Part shown: piece by piece, positions 35,237 to 42,851 of the stretch
Layout of the letters: the number at the start of each line of letters is the position of its first letter
Position numbering within the stretch: position 1 is the stretch's first letter
Source of the DNA: Actinobacillus sp.
Lineage (GTDB): Bacteria > Pseudomonadota > Gammaproteobacteria > Enterobacterales > Pasteurellaceae
Assembly (NCBI GenBank): GCA_020026055.1
Contig: JAHHRA010000007.1
Span: forward strand, 7,748 to 71,747
Reading direction: 5' to 3'
Length of the DNA: 64,000 bases
Made by a program: the position numbers and the translations under genes
The notes under the pieces: model-generated
What the model saw: only the letters and a program-made list of their open reading frames with translations
Databases searched by the model: none
What the model was told of the DNA's origin: nothing

Positions 35237-36067
35237 TTATTTCAAATCTTCCATTGCAACATGATCCATGTCTGTAAATGTTTGGTTTTCGCCAACCATT
35301 CCCCAAATAAAAGTGTATCCACCCGTACCTACTCCGCTATGGATTGACCAAGAAGGTGAAATCACTGCTTCATCATTTTTCATAACAATATGTCTTGTTT
35401 CTGTTGGTTCACCCATAAAATGGAATACTCTTGTATCTTTATCCATATCAAAATAGAAATAAACTTCCATCCTTCTATCGTGTGTATGACAAGGCATACT
35501 ATTCCATACTGAACCATCTTCTAAAGCGGTCATTCCCATTACTAATTGGCAAGTATCTAACACCTCAGGGTGAATATATTGATTAATTGTTCTTTTGTTT
35601 GATGTTTCAATGCTCCCTAGGTGAACTTTTCTAGCATCAATTAATCCGATCTTTTTAGTAGGATAAGTTTTGTGAGCAGGAGCAGAATTCATATAGAATT
35701 TTGGTGGATTTCTAGGATCTGCAGCTTTAAATAAAACTTCTTTTACTCCCATTCCTACATAAATAGCATCTTTAAATCCAAGTTCATATTCAACGTCATC
35801 TAAAGATATAACACCAGTTCCACCAACGTTAATGATACCTAACTCTCTTCTTTCTAAGAAATAAGCACTTCCTAATTCTTTACTTCCTTCTAGTTTTAAA
35901 ATTTTTGTCGTAGGACTAGCTCCTCCAACAATAATTCTATCAATGTGAGAATAAACCAATTTAATTTCATCTGCCACAAATAGATCCTGAATCAAATACT
36001 CTTCTCTGAGACGAGTTGTATCATATGTTTTTGCATCTTTATTGCTTGAAGCGTAACGTATCTCCAT
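35237..36067 (-). CDS. kduI: 5-keto-4-deoxyuronate isomerase (KduI)
   Basis: 276 residues from ATG 36067, chosen because AGGAG is six bases upstream; E. coli KduI has 278. Cupin-like isomerase: N-terminus MEIRYASS, YAVFERRELG-type segment FLERRELGIINVGG, zinc-binding SMPCHTHDRRMEVYFYFD, and the C-terminus SWSIHSGVGTGGYTFIWGMVGENQ. Converts the open-ring product of unsaturated uronic acid to 2,5-diketo-3-deoxygluconate. Its promoter region carries an 8-base tandem repeat (36126-36159). Confidence 0.95.
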   Translation of the reverse strand: MEIRYASSNKDAKTYDTTRLREEYLIQDLFVADEIKLVYSHIDRIIVGGASPTTKILKLEGSKELGSAYFLERRELGIINVGGTGVISLDDVEYELGFKDAIYVGMGVKEVLFKAADPRNPPKFYMNSAPAHKTYPTKKIGLIDARKVHLGSIETSNKRTINQYIHPEVLDTCQLVMGMTALEDGSVWNSMPCHTHDRRMEVYFYFDMDKDTRVFHFMGEPTETRHIVMKNDEAVISPSWSIHSGVGTGGYTFIWGMVGENQTFTDMDHVAMEDLK

Positions 36068-36125
36068 TGCTTTCTCCTTTTTCAATTAATATTTTATGCA
36101 CGAAAAGATACCATATTTTCCTACT

Positions 36126-36159
36126 TCAATCAATCGGTCAATCGGTCAATCGGTCAATC
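36126..36159. repeat. 8-base tandem repeat TCAATCGG in the kduI promoter
   Basis: Three full units (36130-36153) plus partial units on both sides lie about 60-90 bases upstream of the kduI ATG. On the minus strand each unit reads CCGATTGA, giving TTGACC or TTGATT -35-like hexamers; TTGATT, then 17 bases, then TATCTT (about 36103-36131) is the best promoter. The unit junction TCAATCGGTCA also matches the operator TTAATCGGTTA at 9 of 11 positions. Copy-number change would alter promoter or operator number. Confidence 0.8.
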
Positions 36160-36641
36160 AAACTATCTCCTTTATTATTTGACTTTATATAACACTCTAG
36201 TTTGTAAATTTTATTTAACCAGATAGATAATAAGGAATTCTAAGAAAGTTTATTTTTTTACATATCTAAATCTATAGCTTAAACTTTGACTCAATAACGC
36301 CTCAATTTTCTAAATTTTTTTCAGAAAAAATGATCGCAGAAAGAATGAGACAAACAATTTTTACATTAATAATTTTTTAACTTTAGATAAAACGAGTTTA
36401 CGGAAATAATTATTTCTTAGCTAAGTTACATATTGAAAATAAATTAGTTTTTGCTAAATGCAATCAACAAACTTTACTCTAAAGTGCTAATTCTTACTTT
36501 AATTTGAATATCAATTCTTTAAATGATGGAGGAGTTTTCATCATTCCCTAAGGAGATCAGAATTGCTATTTTCTTAGATTATAGAGAACAAAAATAAAAT
36601 AATTGATTAAATTTCATATTTTTTGACATAAATTTAACGTA
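36160..36641. other. Gene-free stretch between the accessory region and pflA
   Basis: About 480 A/T-rich bases without a credible reading frame. It contains AACGCCTCAATTTTC (36296-36310) followed by TTTTTCAGAAAA, which looks like a decayed copy of the 27637 hairpin, and a small ATGATG/CATCAT stem (36523-36544). It marks the boundary between accessory and core DNA. Confidence 0.5.
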
Positions 36642-37382
36642 TCAGTATTTTACGACTAAACCGTAATTTTCTAAAATCGTTTTAATATGACTAAGACTCT
36701 TTGATGTTGGTGGGTTAACATTTTTTAATTTATACTCTTCACCCATTGTCTCCCATTTGTGAGCACCGAGTTTGTGATAAGGTAGCAAATCAATCTTTTC
36801 TACATTGCTCAATGTCGTTACAAATTGCCCAAGCTTATGAATGTCATCATCAAAATCAGTATATCCTGGTACAACAACATAGCGAATCCAAGTAGGAATC
36901 TGTTTCTTATCTAAATATTTAGCAAATTCTAACGTCCGTTTATTCGATACACCGACCAGATTTTTGTGAATTTGATCATTAAGTTGTTTCAGATCTAGCA
37001 AAACTAGATCTGTTACAGCTAATAATTCATCAATAGTCTGATCATAGTGACGCACAAAACCGTTCGTATCTAAGCACGTATTAATTCCTTCTCTTTTACA
37101 AGCACGGAACCAATCTCGTACAAATTCTGCTTGCAAAATTGCTTCTCCACCTGACGCTGTCACGCCACCTCCTGTTGCATTCATAAAATGGCGATAAGTC
37201 ACGACTTCTTTCATTAATTCATCTACAGAAATAAGTTTACCTGCGTGCAAATCCCAAGTATCACGGTTATGGCAATATTGACATCGCATTAAACAACCTT
37301 GCAAAAATAAAATAAATCTGATCCCAGGACCATCAACTGTGCCACAGGATTCGTAAGAGTGATAACGGCCAAATATCGTCAT
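36642..37382 (-). CDS. pflA: Pyruvate formate-lyase activating enzyme
   Basis: 246 residues from ATG 37382 (GAGGT upstream), the same length as E. coli PflA. Radical SAM enzyme: FGRYHSYESCGTVDGPGIR, cluster motif CLMRCQYC, TASGGEAILQ, LDTNGF, LLDLKQLND and LLPYHKLGAHKW. It installs the glycyl radical on pyruvate formate-lyase. Usually it directly follows pflB; here pflB is not in the window, the upstream neighbour is tnaB behind a strong terminator, and the accessory region begins downstream. Confidence 0.95.
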   Translation of the reverse strand: MTIFGRYHSYESCGTVDGPGIRFILFLQGCLMRCQYCHNRDTWDLHAGKLISVDELMKEVVTYRHFMNATGGGVTASGGEAILQAEFVRDWFRACKREGINTCLDTNGFVRHYDQTIDELLAVTDLVLLDLKQLNDQIHKNLVGVSNKRTLEFAKYLDKKQIPTWIRYVVVPGYTDFDDDIHKLGQFVTTLSNVEKIDLLPYHKLGAHKWETMGEEYKLKNVNPPTSKSLSHIKTILENYGLVVKY

Positions 37383-37408
37383 AAAGTGACCTCGATAAAA
37401 ATACAAAA

Positions 37409-37431
37409 TGCGGTGCATTTTAGCACCGCAT
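37409..37431 (-). terminator. Terminator of the tna operon
   Basis: ATGCGGTGC (37409-37417) and GCACCGCAT (37423-37431) form a nine-pair stem; on the minus strand it is followed by TTTTGTATTTTT. It separates tnaB from pflA. Confidence 0.85.
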
Positions 37432-37459
37432 CGCAAAACTTACACTAAGTTAACTGTAA

Positions 37460-38701
37460 TTAACCTTTAAATTGCGGTAGTAAATTAAACATTGACATAA
37501 AATGAATAATAGCCACATTTACGCCAAAGACAATTAATAACACAATGATCATATTCCCACCTCTAACTGAAAATTTTAATTTCTCATGCTTGGTGGCATA
37601 TAATCGGCGAATTTTTCTGACTAAAAGTGCAGGCACTATACAAGTCCAAATTGTAGCTACAGCACCTGCATAACCAATAGCTTTTAAAAATCCTAGTGGG
37701 AAAAGTAAAGATAAAATTAAAGGGGGAAAAAAAGTAACTAGCCAAGATTTTGTTCTACCAAGATGACTATCATCAAATTTAAAAAAGTCGGCTAAATAAT
37801 CAAATACTCCTAAACCCACACCAATAAAGCTAGATAAAACAGCCGCTATGGAAAAAGCATTAATCATATGCTTCACCATACTTAATTCAATAACATTACC
37901 CAACACTGACAACATGACATCTAAATTACCATGGTTTTCAATAATAGGTGCAAACTCAGAACGTGCTAAATTACCAAAAATAGAGAAAATCCATAATAAA
38001 TATAAAACTAATGCAATAAAAACCCCAAAAAAAATTGCCCATTTAGCATCCTGTTCATTTCCGTAATAAGCACGCATCGAAGCAACACTATGGTGATAAC
38101 CAAAAGAAGTTAAAGCAATAGGAAATAGGCTTATAGCATAAATACTGTATTCTCCTGTCACATTCTTTGTATCTAATAAATTATCCCAAGAAATATTAAC
38201 AGCTAACCCTGAAATACTAAAAAAGAAAGTTAAACCCATTAATAAAATTAATAATACAGAAATACGACTCACTGCTTTAGTGGAATGCCACACGAAGGAG
38301 GAAAATACAAGTACGAACAAAATAGACCATATACGGCTGCTATATTTTCCTAAATTTATCCAAGAAGAAGTTAAACCATTTAAAATATCGCCAGAAGCAG
38401 TAGTATAAGCATAAAGTAAAATACCACCGACAAAATAAACAGCAAGATTATTGATAAAATTAACTTTTTTACCTAACAAATTTTTAGTTACTGTACTGAA
38501 AGACGCTCGAATATCATAAGCTTGATAGGATTCTAATAATAACCAACCAGAAAGCGTCATCATTAGCATAGTAAAAATAATAGCGACAGTTGCCCACAGT
38601 GTCCAAGCACCAGCTGATGCTGTAGGCAAACCTAACATACCAGCACCTACACATACGCTTGCAATAATACAAGCACCACCGAATATGGAATGTTGTTTCA
38701 T
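37460..38701 (-). CDS. tnaB: Tryptophan permease TnaB (aromatic amino acid transporter)
   Basis: 413 residues from ATG 38701 (E. coli TnaB 415). An in-frame ATG at 38731 lies inside a hairpin and has no ribosome-binding site, so it is rejected. About 11 hydrophobic helices; family motifs GGACIIASVCVGAGMLGLP, SFGYHHSVASMRAYYG and FIGVGLGVFDYLADFF. Imports tryptophan for tryptophanase. Downstream of tnaA, with an intervening hairpin (38725-38748) that may reduce its expression. Confidence 0.92.
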   Translation of the reverse strand: MKQHSIFGGACIIASVCVGAGMLGLPTASAGAWTLWATVAIIFTMLMMTLSGWLLLESYQAYDIRASFSTVTKNLLGKKVNFINNLAVYFVGGILLYAYTTASGDILNGLTSSWINLGKYSSRIWSILFVLVFSSFVWHSTKAVSRISVLLILLMGLTFFFSISGLAVNISWDNLLDTKNVTGEYSIYAISLFPIALTSFGYHHSVASMRAYYGNEQDAKWAIFFGVFIALVLYLLWIFSIFGNLARSEFAPIIENHGNLDVMLSVLGNVIELSMVKHMINAFSIAAVLSSFIGVGLGVFDYLADFFKFDDSHLGRTKSWLVTFFPPLILSLLFPLGFLKAIGYAGAVATIWTCIVPALLVRKIRRLYATKHEKLKFSVRGGNMIIVLLIVFGVNVAIIHFMSMFNLLPQFKG

Positions 38702-38724
38702 ACTCTTACTCTCTTTAAATAAAA

Positions 38725-38748
38725 AAGCCATATTAAAAAATATGGCTT
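38725..38748 (-). terminator. Hairpin between tnaA and tnaB
   Basis: AAGCCATATT (38725-38734) pairs with AATATGGCTT (38739-38748) and is followed by TTTTATTT on the minus strand. It would act as a partial terminator within the operon. Confidence 0.75.
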
Positions 38749-38756
38749 CCGATTAA

Positions 38757-40172
38757 TTACACTTCTTTAAGCATTGCTGTGAAATGCCTTAGTACTTTTG
38801 GTTCATAAATAAAATCTAACCCTCTAATATTTTCAGCATTTTCTTTCACTTCTTGGAATGCCTCAATAATGAAGTCCATATGACTTTGAGTATAAGTCGC
38901 TCTTGGGATAGTTAAGCGTAACAGTTCTGCAGGACAAGGCAATTGTTTGCCTGTTTTTGGATCTCTACCCAACAAAAATGAACCAATTTCTACCGCCCGA
39001 ATGCCTGCTACTTTATAAAGTTCGCAAGCCAGAGCTTGAGCAGGAAAGTTTTCTTGTGGAATATGTGGAAGTACACGTCCTGCATCAACGAAAGCAGCAT
39101 GTCCACCCGGTTGTTGACAGGCAATCCCTATGGCTTCAAGACCTGTGACTAAGTATTCAATCTGACTAATCCGATAAGCAAGCCAATCTTCATTCATACC
39201 ATCATAAAGCCCAACTGCCAAACGTTCCATTGCTCCACCTTCTAAACCACCATAAGTTGGGAAGCCTTCTTGTAGAACACACAAAGTACGACATTCACGA
39301 TAAACATCTTCCATTGATTTATCTTTAAAGCAAAGTAAGCCTCCCATAGGTACCATAGCATCTTTCTTGGCAGACATTGCTAAACCATCAGCATATTGAT
39401 AGCATTCTCGAGTAATTTTCGCGATAGACCAATTTTTACATTCTTCTTCACGTTGTTGAATGAAATAAGCATTTTCAGCGAAACGTGCAGAATCCATAAT
39501 GACAGGAATATCATATTTTTTAGCAATTGCGTACATTCCACGCAAATTAGCAAGTGATACTGGTTGCCCACCAGCAGAATTACAAGTAATGGTCGCAACG
39601 ATATAAGGCACATTGTTAGCACCTACTTCTAAAATGCCTTTTTCTAATTTTTCTAAATCAAAATTACCTTTAAAATCAGCACAGACAGAAGTATCAAAAG
39701 CCTCTTTTGTATAACAGTTATTAACCGTTGCACCATTGACTTGAGAATGTCCTTGCGTCGTGTCAAAAAAATAGTTAGAGAACACTACCATTTTATTACG
39801 ATCTAAACCTTTTTCTTGTTCTCGTTTTTTAATTAAAACAGGGATATAGATTTGCTCTGCTCCTCGTCCTTGGTGAGTTGGGATCGTATATTCATAGCCA
39901 AAAATGTCTTGAACTGCTTTTTGTAAAGCATAATAACTACGGCTTCCACTGTAAGCTTCATCTCCTTTAAGCATTGCAGCTTGCATATTTTGAGTAATCG
40001 CTCCTGTACCACTATCAGTTAATAAGTCAATAAAAACATCTTCACTATCTAATAAAAAAGGATTCATTCCTGCTTTTAAAATAGCACTTTCTCGATATTC
40101 ACGAGTTGTACGTTTCACAGGTTCAATAACTCGGATGCGGAATGGTTCTGGTAAATGTTTAAAATTTTGCAC
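38757..40172 (-). CDS. tnaA: Tryptophanase
   Basis: 471 residues, exactly the E. coli length, if the start is GTG at 40172: AAGGA lies seven bases upstream and the N-terminus then reads QNFKHLPEPFRIRVIEPVKRTTREY. PLP enzyme of fold type I splitting tryptophan into indole, pyruvate and ammonia, so the organism should be indole-positive. Visible: GDEAYSGSRSYYALQ, PTHQGRGAEQ, MDSARFAENAYF and the PLP lysine in LAMSAKKDAMVPMGG. Regulated by the TnaC leader peptide 85 bases upstream and a strong CRP site. Confidence 0.96.
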   Translation of the reverse strand: MQNFKHLPEPFRIRVIEPVKRTTREYRESAILKAGMNPFLLDSEDVFIDLLTDSGTGAITQNMQAAMLKGDEAYSGSRSYYALQKAVQDIFGYEYTIPTHQGRGAEQIYIPVLIKKREQEKGLDRNKMVVFSNYFFDTTQGHSQVNGATVNNCYTKEAFDTSVCADFKGNFDLEKLEKGILEVGANNVPYIVATITCNSAGGQPVSLANLRGMYAIAKKYDIPVIMDSARFAENAYFIQQREEECKNWSIAKITRECYQYADGLAMSAKKDAMVPMGGLLCFKDKSMEDVYRECRTLCVLQEGFPTYGGLEGGAMERLAVGLYDGMNEDWLAYRISQIEYLVTGLEAIGIACQQPGGHAAFVDAGRVLPHIPQENFPAQALACELYKVAGIRAVEIGSFLLGRDPKTGKQLPCPAELLRLTIPRATYTQSHMDFIIEAFQEVKENAENIRGLDFIYEPKVLRHFTAMLKEV

Positions 40173-40257
40173 AATAAAATCCTTACTCCTCACATAAAAG
40201 GAGAATGAAAATAAGAAATAAAGATAAAAAAACAAAATGGAAAAAATGAAAAAAGGA

Positions 40258-40329
40258 TCACGGAAAATAAGATCTCAAAACTGGATCGATCAAAAACCAT
40301 TTTTTGCAGAAACTTTCAGATAAAAGCAT
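40258..40329 (-). CDS. tnaC: Tryptophanase leader peptide TnaC
   Basis: 23 residues: MLLSESFCKKWFLIDPVLRS then YFP and stop. Like E. coli TnaC it has W (11), D (15) and a final P (23) directly before a UGA stop, with the same spacings (4 and 8). These residues create the tryptophan-sensing ribosome stall that blocks Rho and allows tnaA transcription. AGGAG lies about ten bases before the ATG. The 85-base spacer to tnaA is very C/T-rich on the coding strand, suited to Rho loading. Confidence 0.88.
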   Translation of the reverse strand: MLLSESFCKKWFLIDPVLRSYFP

Positions 40330-40442
40330 TAATTTTGCTCCTCTAAAAAAATTAACAAGCAATTGTTTTAACTGAAGTAATTAATAGAACGACACTATAC
40401 CAACAGAACAATGTTCTTAAATCAATAAGAATTTGTTTATTT

Positions 40443-40458
40443 TGTGATAAAAATCACT
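40443..40458 (-). promoter_or_regulatory. CRP site of the tna operon
   Basis: AGTGATTTTTATCACA on the minus strand, within AAAGTGATTTTTATCACAAA, is a near-perfect symmetric CRP site about 115 bases upstream of tnaC, as expected for a catabolite-controlled tryptophanase operon. Confidence 0.8.
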
Positions 40459-40504
40459 TTTTTTGATTGTTTTTTGTTCTTAAAAGTAAAAGGGAAAAAT
40501 AATT

Positions 40505-41104
40505 CTACTCTTGTGTTTCTTTTTCAAAAAATGGATTTAGTGCATTAATTAATCGAATCTCATCAAATTGAGAAACTTCTTCTGCTCGAATTGGACAAGC
40601 TTGAATCTGATGAATGGCGAGTAAAAAAGCACGTTGTGTGCCAGCCAGGAGAGGTGTATCAGGCGTAAACCAGGTGTTTCCTGAACGAAAAATTAAATTG
40701 CCAATGCTACAATCTGTCACCCAACCATTTTTGATAATCATGATTTCATCAGCATCGCCTTTTTGAGCTAATAGCGGTTGGAAAATACGACGATCGCAAA
40801 ATTTCAATTCATACTGGAGATGATCACAGTGAATCAACTTGAATTGACGAAAGGTTCGGCGTTGATAAGGCAAAATTTGCCACGCCACTCGCTTTTGGTT
40901 GTAACATACACGTAGACGATATAAACCATGCGAATCTAAAATATTCACGCCTGCAAATTCTGCGAAAATTTCCTCAAATTTAGTGGCGTGAACGCGTTTA
41001 CCGTAATAGGCAAATAGGCTACGCTGATAGCGTTCTGAATGAAAATCAAGGTGACAAACTTTACCTTGTTCGTAACACAGAGTCTCAAATAACGGAAAAA
41101 TCAT
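40505..41104 (-). CDS. Aminotransferase class IV / aminodeoxychorismate lyase-like (PabC-like)
   Basis: 199 residues from ATG 41104 (AAGGTG upstream; GTG 41110 is an alternative). Fold-type IV PLP protein: LFETLCYEQGKVCHLDFHSERYQRS, YRLRVCYN, DEIMIIKNGWVTDCSIGNLIF and TPLLAGTQRAFLL. It is encoded after PabB, which it overlaps by 20 bases, and would release pyruvate from aminodeoxychorismate to give 4-aminobenzoate for folate. Short for PabC (about 270), but the same short form occurs in Haemophilus. A hairpin of the CACGCC family lies inside the coding region (40944-40992). Confidence 0.75.
   Translation of the reverse strand: MIFPLFETLCYEQGKVCHLDFHSERYQRSLFAYYGKRVHATKFEEIFAEFAGVNILDSHGLYRLRVCYNQKRVAWQILPYQRRTFRQFKLIHCDHLQYELKFCDRRIFQPLLAQKGDADEIMIIKNGWVTDCSIGNLIFRSGNTWFTPDTPLLAGTQRAFLLAIHQIQACPIRAEEVSQFDEIRLINALNPFFEKETQE
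40944..40992. repeat. CACGCC/GGCGTG family hairpin inside the pabC-like gene
   Basis: TTCACGCC (40944-40951) pairs with GGCGTGAA (40985-40992), extended by CAAATT / AAATTT, with a GAAAATTTCC interior. It has the same design as the intergenic elements at 5960, 48831 and 57489 but is read in frame as part of the segment KRVHATKFEEIFAEFAGVN. Confidence 0.65.
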
Positions 41105-42116
41105 TTTCACCTTCAGTGTAAGCCATCTGTGGTAAGTGCACTTTTTCTACTAATTCTGCATATTCGTCTGCTACGCAACTGTGTAAAGTGATCCCACCAC
41201 CACTACGAAAAAAATAACGTTCATTTTGTTTCTCGATAAAACGAATTGCCACGGCTGTGTGCAGATCCTCACCATCAAAATAGCCAAACACACCTGTGTA
41301 ATAGCCTCGTGGCTGCCCTTCTGCGGCTTGAATTAATTCGATTGTTTTTTGCTTTGGTGCTCCGCTAATGGAACCCGCGGGCAATAATGTTGCTAATAAA
41401 TCACCGAAGGAGTCTTGCCAATTGAGTGCTAAATCAGCACAAATTTCGGAGCTGGTCTGCAAAATGATCTTGTCATCTGTGTAGATTTCCTCCACATACC
41501 GAAACCGCTTTACGCACACATTCTGACCTATCATTGCTAAATCATTCCGCATCAAATCTACGATCGTATAATGTTCACGTAGCTCTTTTTCATTTGTTAA
41601 AAGAGCATTTTTATCACGTGTCAAATTTGTCATTGTCGTCGTTTTCGTGCCTTTCATTGGGAATGTAAAAATCTGATTTCCTCGCGTCTCTACAAAAGCT
41701 TCAGGTGAAAAACACACAAATTGATTATTCACATAAAGTTTATAAGGAGCAGCACTTGTATGAAAAATCATCTCTAATGACATTGCTAACTTAACTTCCG
41801 TTGGATAAGTTAAATTCAATAAATAAGAATTGCCTTGTCGGAGTCCTGCTTGTACAAGCTCAAATCCTTGTTGGTAACGACTAAAACTCACAGGTTGTGG
41901 GGGTGATTGGAAGGATAATTCGGACAATTTAAGCTTTTGAAAAAAATTTTTAGGAGAATTTAGCGACGTAAGATGAGGGAAAGCAAAGCAAACGCCTCGA
42001 GATGATGCTTCATTTAATGGAAAAATAACAGGTTTTTGCCGTTCGAAATCAATATAAAAAAAACAAGCTTGTCGTTGTTTACCATAATTATTCGCTTTAA
42101 AAATAAAATGTTGCAA
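41085..42116 (-). CDS. pabB: Aminodeoxychorismate synthase component I (PabB-like)
   Basis: 343 residues, a short PabB comprising mainly the chorismate-binding domain. Motifs: YLLNLTYPTEV, FSPEAFVETRGNQIFTFPMKGT, TIVDLMRNDLAMIG, LLPAGSISGAPKQKTIELI, YYTGVFGYFDG and SGGGITLHS. With PabA it converts chorismate and glutamine to 4-amino-4-deoxychorismate. Divergent from pabA with 66 bases between. It overlaps pabC. The compact form matches the Haemophilus arrangement. Confidence 0.9.
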   Translation of the reverse strand: MQHFIFKANNYGKQRQACFFYIDFERQKPVIFPLNEASSRGVCFAFPHLTSLNSPKNFFQKLKLSELSFQSPPQPVSFSRYQQGFELVQAGLRQGNSYLLNLTYPTEVKLAMSLEMIFHTSAAPYKLYVNNQFVCFSPEAFVETRGNQIFTFPMKGTKTTTMTNLTRDKNALLTNEKELREHYTIVDLMRNDLAMIGQNVCVKRFRYVEEIYTDDKIILQTSSEICADLALNWQDSFGDLLATLLPAGSISGAPKQKTIELIQAAEGQPRGYYTGVFGYFDGEDLHTAVAIRFIEKQNERYFFRSGGGITLHSCVADEYAELVEKVHLPQMAYTEGENDFSVI

Positions 42117-42182
42117 AACTAGTTCTCATCAAAAAAACAATGGATAATGTCGCATTTTACGCAATTTTAAAAAGGAAACACA

Positions 42183-42770
42183 GTGTCTACAACATCTCTC
42201 TTACCTCGAGTTTTTCTTGTCAACAATCAAGATTCATTTACGTTTAATCTTGTAGAATTATTACGACAAGCAAAAGTTGCGTTTCAAGTTTGCGATGTCG
42301 AAAAAATCACTTTTACAGAAGTAGCTAATTTTAGCCATATTTTGATTTCTCCTGGTCCTGATGTCCCAAGTGCTTACCCGCAACTTTTCCAACTTTTTCA
42401 ACAGTTTTATTGCACTAAAGTGATGCTCGGAGTTTGCCTCGGACATCAAAGCTTATGGGAATTTTTTGGTGGTACTTTAAAACAACTCAATCACCCAAGG
42501 CACGGAGAACGTAAAATTTGCCACATCATCAAACCATCACCACTTTTCAAGGCAATTCCTCAAAATTTTTCTGTTGGTCTTTATCATTCTTGGGCAGTCA
42601 GTTCAACTACTTCTGATTTTCCTTTAGAAATTACTGCCCATTGTGATGATGCTATCCCTCTTGCTTTCCAACATAAAAGTCTTCCTATCTATGGCATTCA
42701 ATTTCATCCTGAAAGTATTATGTCGGAATATGGCTTGGCATTAGTTCAAAATTGGTTAAAGATAAAGTAA
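42183..42770 (+). CDS. pabA: Aminodeoxychorismate/anthranilate synthase glutamine amidotransferase component (PabA)
   Basis: 195 residues. Class I glutamine amidotransferase: FLVNNQDSFTFNLVELLRQ, ISPGPDVPS oxyanion loop, nucleophile Cys in VMLGVCLGHQSLW, and the His/Glu of YGIQFHPESIMSEYG. It supplies ammonia to PabB, encoded divergently 66 bases away. TrpG-like function is possible by family, but no trp genes are near. Confidence 0.9.
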   Translation: MSTTSLLPRVFLVNNQDSFTFNLVELLRQAKVAFQVCDVEKITFTEVANFSHILISPGPDVPSAYPQLFQLFQQFYCTKVMLGVCLGHQSLWEFFGGTLKQLNHPRHGERKICHIIKPSPLFKAIPQNFSVGLYHSWAVSSTTSDFPLEITAHCDDAIPLAFQHKSLPIYGIQFHPESIMSEYGLALVQNWLKIK

Positions 42771-42788
42771 GTAAAAAATACACTAGTG

Positions 42789-42832
42789 AAATCGAGAATA
42801 ATCTTAAATTATTAAGGAAAAAAACTCGATTT
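42789..42832. terminator. Bidirectional terminator between pabA and the SulP gene
   Basis: AAATCGAG (42789-42796) pairs with CTCGATTT (42825-42832); an inner CTTAA/TTAAG stem strengthens it. It lies between convergent genes, with TTTAC on the plus strand and TTTCAC on the minus strand. Confidence 0.65.
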
Positions 42833-42851
42833 TACAAGCGTGTAATAACAC

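Noticed and set aside
36126..36159. CRISPR-like repeats in the kduI promoter
   Set aside because: Units are contiguous 8-base tandem repeats without spacers, so this is a simple sequence repeat, not a CRISPR array.
40173..40235. Longer tryptophanase start at 40235
   Set aside because: The extra 21 residues are encoded by the C/T-rich Rho region between tnaC and tnaA; the GTG at 40172 has an AAGGA site and gives the standard 471-residue enzyme.
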